In this document: positions 5,653 to 9,726 of the stretch, piece after piece
How positions within the stretch are numbered: the stretch's first letter is position 1
Layout: the number at the start of each line of letters is the position of its first letter
Origin: Candidatus Saccharimonadota bacterium
GTDB taxonomy: Bacteria > Patescibacteriota > Saccharimonadia > Saccharimonadales > Saccharimonadaceae
Length of the DNA stretch: 9,726 nucleotides
Direction of reading: 5' to 3'
NCBI GenBank assembly: GCA_009777365.1
Contig: WRLZ01000025.1
Span: forward strand, 1-9,726
Translations under genes and position numbers: made by a program
The notes under the pieces: generated by a model
The model's database searches: none
Seen by the model: the letters and a program-made list of their open reading frames with translations, nothing else
What the model was told of the DNA's origin: nothing

Positions 5653-7683
5653 TTATGACTTCTTGATTTTCTTGAGGCTGATGGCGATGCCGCCGCCGGA
5701 GGCCATGAAGATTGGGAGGAGGGTGTCGCGTGTGACGGTTTCGGTTTTGATCTCGAAGCCGTATGGGTTGTCGCGGTAGCTGGCGTCGTGGGTGTCGCTG
5801 TAGAGGGTGGCGAGGTATTCGGCGCCGTCGTCCAGGAAGTCGAGGTTGAGGGTGAAGTTGCGGGGGTTCTCGTTGGTGAGGCCGCCTATGAACCAGTCTT
5901 CGCTTTCGCGGTCCTTTCTGGCGATGACTAGGAACTCGCCGATTTCGCCGAGGAGTGGTTTGGATTTGCTGAAATTGAGCGGGACGTCTTGGATGAAATG
6001 GAAGGCGGGTTTGATGACTTCAAAGCCGTTTTGTTCTTCGAAATATTGCCAAGGACGATCGGCGACCATGACCATGCCGCCATGCCAGACGCAGATGTAG
6101 AAGGCCAATTGTCGAGCAAGGGTTGAGGTGGTGCGGCGCAAATAATTAGTCATGTCAAAGAGGCCGGGAGTCATATCGAAGCCGCCAGCCAGACCGCGCG
6201 TGAAAGGGATGATGACAAAGTGTTCGGGGGTGATGCCGCCGCCTTCGTATTCTTGGCCGCGGGCGCCTTCGCGGGTGAGGAGATTGGGGAAAGTGCGTTC
6301 GATGCCAGTGCCTTTGATTGGTTCATGAATATTGAGGCACATGCCGTACTTTGCCGCGAGTTCGGTAACCATTTGGTAGTGGTTGACGCCGAATTGGGAG
6401 TGGTGGAACTCGCCGTGGGTGTCGTGGAAGCTGTGGCTGTTCATGCGGGCGCCGACGTAGCCGAGTTTGATGTATTTGATGCCGAAGTCTCTGTAGTACT
6501 CGAAGGCGCGGGGGAGTTGGCGTTCGTAGTTGCGGACGGAGCCGGCGGTTTCGTGGTGGCCGACGATTTCGACGTTGCTGAGTCGGGCGTGGTCGGTGAT
6601 TTTTTTGATGTCGAAGTCGGGGGTTGGGGTGGTGAAGTCGAATTTGTCGCCGTTGTCGACCCATGAGCCGTCCCAGCCTCTGTTCCAGCCTTCGATGAGG
6701 AGTCCGCTGATGCCGAGGCGACGGCAGTAGTCGATGTATTCTAGGGCGTGTTCGGTGGTGGCGCCGTGGCGGTCGCCGGTTGCCCAGGTGTATTCTCCGA
6801 CGAACATTGCCCACCAGATGCCGAGGAACTTGAGGGGCTTGACCCATGAGAAATCTTCGCGAGGCGGGTCGTTGAGGTTTAGGACCATGCGAGAGGTGAG
6901 GAGTTCGGTGGAGGTGTCGCCGACGATGATGGTTCGCCAAGGGGTGGTCCATGGGAGCATGATGTGTGCCCTGGATCCGTCATAGAGTGGGGTGATGTCG
7001 GTCTTGAAGCGGTTTTCGGCGGTGAGCTTTAGGGTCATGGCACCGTAGTTGTAGAGGGAGGCTTCGTGGATGGCGGCGTATTGGCCGTTGGGGGTCTTGA
7101 GGGTGAGGGGGGTGTGGCGGAAGCTTGGTAGGCTGCCGAGGTGGTGTTTTTCGTAGAGGTATTCGTAGCGGTCGGGTTGGTAGGCGGGGATGGACCATGT
7201 GGCGCTGTTTAGGTCGAAGTTGAACTCGGTGAGCTCGTCTTTGATGATCCATTCGTTGTCGAGGCCGGAGGGTTGGATTGGGAATTCGTAGCGGAAGGCG
7301 AAGCCGTCGTCGAAGGCGCGGAAGCGAAGGGTCAGGATGCGTTCGTGGCCGCCGGTTTCTTCGAGGTAGATGGCGATTTCGTTGTATTTGTTGATGATGG
7401 AGTCTTCTTCGCCGACGATGGGTTTCCAGGTTTCGTTAAAAGATTTTCGCATGACGCGGATGATGCGGAAGCCGTGTTTGAGGGGGGCTTGGTTGGTAAA
7501 TTCGAAGCCGAGGCGGGAGGTGTTGATGAGGCGTTTGTTGTCGCGTTCTGCTCTGTAGGTGAGGTCGCTGTTTTTCAGGTGGAAGAATACCTTGCATCGT
7601 CCGTTTGGCGATTCGAGGGTTAGTTCGTCTGGTATGTTCCTGTTTCGGGTGAATAGTCGAAAAAAATTAGAAAATATGCCCAT
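5653..7683 (-). CDS. GH97 family alpha-glucosidase, SusB-type, inverting
   Basis: From ATG at 7683 this is 676 residues: an N-terminal GH97 beta-sandwich (about 20-285), a TIM barrel (about 286-560) and a C-terminal beta domain. Motifs of the Ca-dependent inverting subgroup (Bacteroides SusB) are complete. HHETAG (376-381) gives Glu378 for SusB Glu439, NIHEP (451-455) gives Glu454 for Glu508, and REGARGQEYE (471-480) gives Glu472 for the Ca ligand Glu526 and Glu478 for the general acid Glu532. The 454-to-478 spacing of 24 equals that of SusB. It should release glucose from alpha-glucans or maltooligosaccharides. No signal peptide is visible, unlike periplasmic SusB, so it is probably cytoplasmic. 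An in-frame ATG at 7794 would add 37 residues without a ribosome site. I chose 7683 because the -10 box lies just before it and residues before it do not resemble the family. Confidence 0.9.
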   Translation of the reverse strand: MGIFSNFFRLFTRNRNIPDELTLESPNGRCKVFFHLKNSDLTYRAERDNKRLINTSRLGFEFTNQAPLKHGFRIIRVMRKSFNETWKPIVGEEDSIINKYNEIAIYLEETGGHERILTLRFRAFDDGFAFRYEFPIQPSGLDNEWIIKDELTEFNFDLNSATWSIPAYQPDRYEYLYEKHHLGSLPSFRHTPLTLKTPNGQYAAIHEASLYNYGAMTLKLTAENRFKTDITPLYDGSRAHIMLPWTTPWRTIIVGDTSTELLTSRMVLNLNDPPREDFSWVKPLKFLGIWWAMFVGEYTWATGDRHGATTEHALEYIDYCRRLGISGLLIEGWNRGWDGSWVDNGDKFDFTTPTPDFDIKKITDHARLSNVEIVGHHETAGSVRNYERQLPRAFEYYRDFGIKYIKLGYVGARMNSHSFHDTHGEFHHSQFGVNHYQMVTELAAKYGMCLNIHEPIKGTGIERTFPNLLTREGARGQEYEGGGITPEHFVIIPFTRGLAGGFDMTPGLFDMTNYLRRTTSTLARQLAFYICVWHGGMVMVADRPWQYFEEQNGFEVIKPAFHFIQDVPLNFSKSKPLLGEIGEFLVIARKDRESEDWFIGGLTNENPRNFTLNLDFLDDGAEYLATLYSDTHDASYRDNPYGFEIKTETVTRDTLLPIFMASGGGIAISLKKIKKS

Positions 7684-7689
7684 GTAAAG

Positions 7690-7718
7690 AGTATAGCACA
7701 AGAATTTGCAATAACCAA
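7690..7718 (-). promoter_or_regulatory. Promoter of GH97, predicted leaderless
   Basis: On the minus strand TTGGTT (7718-7713) and TATACT (7695-7690) are 17 bp apart with an extended -10 TGC. Only six bases separate the -10 from the ATG at 7683, so the expected transcription start is the A of the start codon. No Shine-Dalgarno sequence is present. Confidence 0.7.
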
Positions 7719-7890
7719 AGCCTTGCCCCATCTTTCGCACTGCCGCTGACGAATTGTTGTAATTTTTACAACATGTTTGCCATGAGCAATCCACCTCGAT
7801 GAACGGGTGTTTTGGATTGCCCTGGAAATGTTGGTAAAAATTACAACGTCATGCGGATGTGCTCAATCTGGGGCAAGGCTTTGATTATTG
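7709..7890. promoter_or_regulatory. 182-bp imperfect inverted repeat with paired operators
   Basis: Positions 7709-7729 are repeated in inverted orientation at 7870-7890 (20 of 21 bases). Moving inward, both arms carry a GTTGTA-N5-TACAAC operator: 7756-7772 is perfect, and 7831-7847 has an altered outer half, TTGGTA. Inside these GCAATCC (7786-7792) faces GGATTGC (7814-7820). The centre lies near 7800 with small indels between arms. The left arm includes the GH97 -35 box. The right arm has the matching TTGATT but no -10. This region covers most of the non-coding gap between GH97 and the next gene. Confidence 0.65.
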
Positions 7891-7948
7891 ATACTACTGT
7901 GGAGTAGGAGTTTTGGGGGTGAAAAGGGGGCTTTTTGTGCTAAAACTA

Positions 7949-7977
7949 TTGACTTTCTTGGCGACTTGTGCTATAAT
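7949..7977 (+). promoter_or_regulatory. Promoter of the 8157-8744 gene
   Basis: TTGACT (7949-7954) and TATAAT (7972-7977) are 17 bp apart with an extended -10 TGC. Transcription should start near 7984, giving a leader of about 173 nt. It is divergent from GH97. Confidence 0.88.
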
Positions 7978-7983
7978 GGGGGT

Positions 7984-8149
7984 GTATACTGAGAAGAGTT
8001 TCCTCGGATCATGTATGCCAGGGGTGGCGGAGTGAATTTATACTGACGTGCAACCCCGCGGGGTTGTTATTTTTATTAATAAAAATAACAAAACTGTAAC
8101 CTATTCTGAACCTTTATAATTGGGTTAAATAGATTAAAAAAACGGAGGT
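7984..8149 (+). promoter_or_regulatory. Structured 5' leader of the 8157-8744 gene
   Basis: A perfect 16-bp palindrome, CAACCCC-GC-GGGGTTG (8051-8066), shares its last three bases with a perfect 28-bp A/T-rich palindrome at 8064-8091 (TTGTTATTTTTATT and its complement). Folding the second fully takes bases from the first. A small CTGAG/CTCGG stem lies nearer the 5' end. TATACTGA occurs twice (about 7985 and 8040). An A-rich run precedes GGAGGT (8144-8149). Confidence 0.6.
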
Positions 8150-8156
8150 GGCTGTA

Positions 8157-8744
8157 ATGCTGATTTGTGTCTTTACTGTTGTTGTAGGGCTTTTGTTGAT
8201 GGCTATACTTATGATGGCCTTCAGGATGTTGAACATGAGTGAAAGGATCCAAAGTTTGAGGAGCGCGAATTTGCGCTTGAAGAAAACCATAGACCGGTCC
8301 AGGGGGGATTATTATGACCTGGAAATGGAGATGTACAAAGAGCTTCGGCGTTTGCACAAGGAGTATGTGTATTTTAGAAACAAGACGCATGCGCTTGAGT
8401 ATGACTATGGGGTTTTGGAGGGAGATTGTGAGGCTTTGGAAAGAGAGAAGTTCCAGATAGTGGAGTTTTGCGGCAAGGTTTTGTTGGAGTATAACAGGGT
8501 TGCTGAACTGTATCTCAAGTTGAAAACGAGGTTCAAGGAAGTGGCCTGGGAAAAGCAATTGATTACTTTCTATTTTCAGAAGAATGAGGCTAAGATTTTT
8601 AGCTTTGGTAATGTGCCGAAGCCCTCGCCCGAGGAGCATGCTGCTTTTACTAGCGGTAAGAGTTTCGGGTATTCTGGGGATGGTGAGGAGGTGGAGATTA
8701 TTGATACTCAACCTTTTTTGCTGTACTTGGCTAATGTCAAATGA
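8157..8744 (+). CDS. Single-pass membrane protein with long coiled coil
   Basis: This 195-residue protein is not recognised. Residues 2-23 are a membrane segment (VFTVVVGLLLMAILMMAF), followed at once by basic residues, which by the positive-inside rule places the C-terminal part in the cytoplasm. Residues about 28-145 are rich in Glu, Lys, Arg and Leu with heptad-like spacing and look like a coiled coil. The tail (150-195) is Pro/Gly/acidic and probably disordered. Overall it resembles small membrane-tethered coiled-coil proteins of septum or envelope complexes, but no family is assigned. A GTG at 8148 is in frame but lies inside the ribosome site; ATG at 8157, 7 nt after GGAGGT, is the better start. 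It is preceded by the long structured leader and followed by a small operon-like series of Cys-rich microproteins with separate promoters. Confidence 0.82.
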   Translation: MLICVFTVVVGLLLMAILMMAFRMLNMSERIQSLRSANLRLKKTIDRSRGDYYDLEMEMYKELRRLHKEYVYFRNKTHALEYDYGVLEGDCEALEREKFQIVEFCGKVLLEYNRVAELYLKLKTRFKEVAWEKQLITFYFQKNEAKIFSFGNVPKPSPEEHAAFTSGKSFGYSGDGEEVEIIDTQPFLLYLANVK

Positions 8745-8765
8745 GATTAACCCGATTATGTGTTG

Positions 8766-8791
8766 AACCCCGCTGGAGTACTGGCGGGGTT
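8766..8791 (+). terminator. Hairpin after the coiled-coil gene, weak terminator
   Basis: AACCCCGC (8766-8773) and GCGGGGTT (8784-8791) form an 8-bp stem with a 10-nt loop, 21 bp after the stop codon. No real T tract follows, so termination may be weak or the hairpin may only protect the 3' end. Confidence 0.45.
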
Positions 8792-8837
8792 GGTCATGTC
8801 TATGGCCTAAGGAGTTGGGTGTCGGGCGGCGTTTCGC

Positions 8838-8866
8838 TTGACTTTTATACTGTATTATGATAGTAT
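8838..8866 (+). promoter_or_regulatory. Promoter of the 8958-9044 microprotein
   Basis: TTGACT (8838-8843) and TAGTAT (8861-8866) are 17 bp apart with an extended -10 TGA. Transcription should start near 8873. The 85-nt leader holds one stem, AGCTTTA (8884-8890) and TAAAGCT (8896-8902). Confidence 0.75.
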
Positions 8867-8957
8867 TAGGGGGATTTGATTGGAGCTTTACAGAATAAAG
8901 CTAGTTATTATTGAAGGCTCTTTCGTTGTAAGTGGCGTAGTTAAAGGGGAGGTGTTT

Positions 8958-9044
8958 ATGTTGAGGGAGAAATGCAATGATTGCGGGATCCAAGACCGTT
9001 GTCCGGGGGTTAAGCTATGTCCTTTTTACTGGGGTAGTTCTTAG
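8958..9044 (+). CDS. 28-residue Cys-rich microprotein
   Basis: ATG at 8958 begins a 28-residue frame, MLREKCNDCGIQDRC then PGVKLCPFYWGSS, ending in TAG. GGAGGT lies 4 nt upstream, a promoter lies 92 bp upstream and a terminator 37 bp downstream, so it stands as a complete transcription unit. Four Cys are spaced C-x2-C-x5-C-x5-C (6, 9, 15, 21) and the last is followed by Pro. That spacing would suit one zinc or an iron-sulfur site. The larger protein at 9353 repeats nearly the same pattern (C-x2-C-x5-C-x4-CP), which supports both as coding and related. Function unknown. Confidence 0.65.
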   Translation: MLREKCNDCGIQDRCPGVKLCPFYWGSS

Positions 9045-9080
9045 AGCCAGGATACAGAATAGTGACAGCTGATTCGTGAA

Positions 9081-9108
9081 AATAGCCCCCTATCCCGGGG
9101 GTTATTTT
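9081..9108 (+). terminator. Terminator of the 28-residue microprotein gene
   Basis: AATAGCCCCC (9081-9090) pairs with GGGGGTTATT (9097-9106), ten pairs with one G-T, around a 6-nt loop, and ends in a T-rich tract (to 9108). Confidence 0.75.
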
Positions 9109-9123
9109 GCTTGGGCGAGTTGG

Positions 9124-9152
9124 TTGACTATTCTGATGGTATATGATATTAT
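9124..9152 (+). promoter_or_regulatory. Promoter of the 9353-9580 gene
   Basis: TTGACT (9124-9129) and TATTAT (9147-9152) are 17 bp apart with an extended -10 TGA. Transcription should start near 9159. GGGCTCAC (9153-9160) and GTGAGCCC (9185-9192) form an inverted repeat over the start site. Its left arm is mostly untranscribed, so it would act at the DNA level. Confidence 0.8.
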
Positions 9153-9158
9153 GGGCTC

Positions 9159-9345
9159 ACGAGAGGGTGAGGGCGAGTTTTCGTGTGAGCCCTTCCGGAG
9201 GGGCTATTTGCCACAAGCAAATAGCCGAAATTTAGTTGAAGTTTATATAAGTTAATTCGGTGGTAGTTGATAAACTATGTTGCTCCTGGGGATTTATGGG
9301 TGTGTATCCGCGGCTTAATGGTGGCGGAAAAAATTAAAAGGAGGT
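9159..9345 (+). promoter_or_regulatory. Structured 5' leader of the 9353-9580 gene
   Basis: A near-palindrome with GCCCTTCC / GGAGGGGC (9188-9205, one G-T) shares its last four bases with the 10-bp stem GGCTATTTGC (9202-9211) / GCAAATAGCC (9217-9226). The two cannot form fully together. The rest (9227-9335) is less structured, apart from a short CCGC/GCGG stem near 9308-9326. A-rich sequence leads to GGAGGT (9340-9345). Length is about 194 nt, like the leader of the 4953 gene. Confidence 0.6.
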
Positions 9346-9352
9346 GTAAGCG

Positions 9353-9580
9353 ATGGTCGGCAATGGAATCAACTCTGCTCAAGGGGCGTTACTACAGGAC
9401 GCTGCTAGGTGTGAAACCTGCAAGCTTTTTATCTTTTGTGATAAGAAGACGTGCCCGAGGTGCAAGGACTGCCAGGTTTTGGCGGAGCATGGTTGCAACG
9501 GGGTTTGTGTCAAGGAGATAATGGCGGCGAAGGATCTGAGCGGTATCGAGAAGATTTTGGCGTCAGTATCCAGTGGGTGA
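9353..9580 (+). CDS. 75-residue Cys-rich protein, probable metal binder
   Basis: This 75-residue protein has eight Cys in residues 20-52: C-x2-C-x5-C-x4-C-x2-C-x2-C-x7-C-x3-C (20, 23, 29, 34, 37, 40, 48, 52). The number and spacing fit two zinc sites or a ferredoxin-like cluster arrangement, though it is not a standard ferredoxin. A short helix-like stretch without Cys follows (53-72). It is small, soluble and probably cytoplasmic. The first half of the motif repeats that of the 28-residue protein upstream. ATG is 7 nt after a perfect GGAGGT; an overlapping frame from 9267 starts with TTG and has no ribosome site. Family unknown. Confidence 0.8.
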   Translation: MVGNGINSAQGALLQDAARCETCKLFIFCDKKTCPRCKDCQVLAEHGCNGVCVKEIMAAKDLSGIEKILASVSSG

Positions 9581-9612
9581 AAAACGGCCGGAGCGCCGAG
9601 GCGAATTAGCTT

Positions 9613-9656
9613 TAACCCCTGAATCCAGTTTTGTTGGAGGAGGGGGTTAGGTTTTT
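9613..9656 (+). terminator. Terminator of the 9353-9580 gene
   Basis: TAACCCCT (9613-9620) pairs with AGGGG(G)TTA (9641-9649) with one bulged G. TCCA (9624-9627) and TGGA (9635-9638) extend it inside, and five T follow at 9652-9656. Confidence 0.7.
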
Positions 9657-9659
9657 AGA

Positions 9660-9713
9660 AGGCTGCATTCGGCGGGTCAAAAGTGTGATTTTGACCCGCC
9701 TACTAAAGGGCCT
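9660..9713. repeat. 54-bp hairpin repeat, copy 2
   Basis: Identical to 4503-4556, same orientation. The stem is 9671-9682 with 9689-9700. It begins four bases after the T tract of the preceding terminator. It runs on as TTCGGCAG to 9720, which copy 1 also has after an 11-bp interruption. The right limit may lie beyond the window. Confidence 0.85.
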
Positions 9714-9726
9714 TCGGCAGAGAACA

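Noticed and set aside
6220..7623. Long plus-strand frames opposite GH97 (6220-6666, 7273-7623)
   Set aside because: Low-complexity Val/Ala/Gly/Glu translations mirroring the GH97 codons; no ribosome sites or promoters.
7684..7794. 37-residue N-terminal extension of GH97
   Set aside because: It overlaps the promoter and operator, lacks a ribosome site, and its residues do not resemble the family or a signal peptide.
8148..8156. GTG start of the coiled-coil protein
   Set aside because: The GTG is inside the GGAGGT site; ATG at 8157 has ideal spacing.
8076..8711. 211-residue minus-strand frame opposite the coiled-coil gene
   Set aside because: Antisense shadow with no ribosome site; the plus-strand frame has promoter, leader and GGAGGT.
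9153..9192. First hairpin of a three-hairpin switch in the last leader
   Set aside because: The left arm (9153-9160) lies almost wholly before the expected transcription start near 9159, so it cannot pair in RNA.
9267..9521. 84-residue frame overlapping the Cys-rich gene
   Set aside because: TTG start, no ribosome site, Arg-rich composition typical of a shifted frame, and the 9353 frame has a perfect ribosome site.

Overview
The window looks like a stretch of a small-genome bacterium with mixed accessory content. My tentative placement is Patescibacteria/CPR, possibly Saccharibacteria, because of short genes, membrane-anchored lysozyme-like proteins beside unrecognised small proteins, and near-consensus promoters. 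This rests on impression, not on a marker gene. Two genes end in TGA, so UGA is read as stop. No rRNA, tRNA, CRISPR array or transposase gene was found.

Layout. Positions 1-33 hold a terminator for a gene to the left. A possible 22-residue peptide follows on the minus strand with a strongly folded leader. A GlcD-like FAD-binding oxidoreductase (438-2093, +) lies behind a symmetric, double-operator promoter. It converges on two minus-strand genes (2261-3199 and 3438-4286). Both encode single-pass membrane proteins, and I read them as paralogues of the phage-tail-lysozyme type. The upstream one keeps the likely catalytic Glu; the downstream one has Lys there. The second half carries an acidic unknown protein (4953-5582, +), a GH97 alpha-glucosidase of the SusB type (5653-7683, -), a membrane/coiled-coil protein (8157-8744, +) and two Cys-rich microproteins (8958-9044 and 9353-9580, +).

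How the parts relate. The oxidoreductase and GH97 promoters carry the same inverted motif, GTTGTA-N5-TACAAC. Each has two copies set in a larger palindrome, so one unseen regulator probably controls both. The GH97 -10 box lies so close to its ATG that the mRNA should be leaderless. The four small plus-strand genes share another style: a TTGACT -35 at 17 bp from an extended -10, an 85-194 nt leader, and a strong GGAGGT. In three of these leaders a short GC-rich palindrome runs directly into, and shares bases with, a longer A/T-rich hairpin. The two alternatives cannot form fully at once. A 54-bp hairpin repeat occurs at 4503-4556 and 9660-9713, bracketing this group and GH97. The strongest candidates for something undescribed are the shared leader architecture, the palindromic operator pair, and the active/inactive lysozyme pair.
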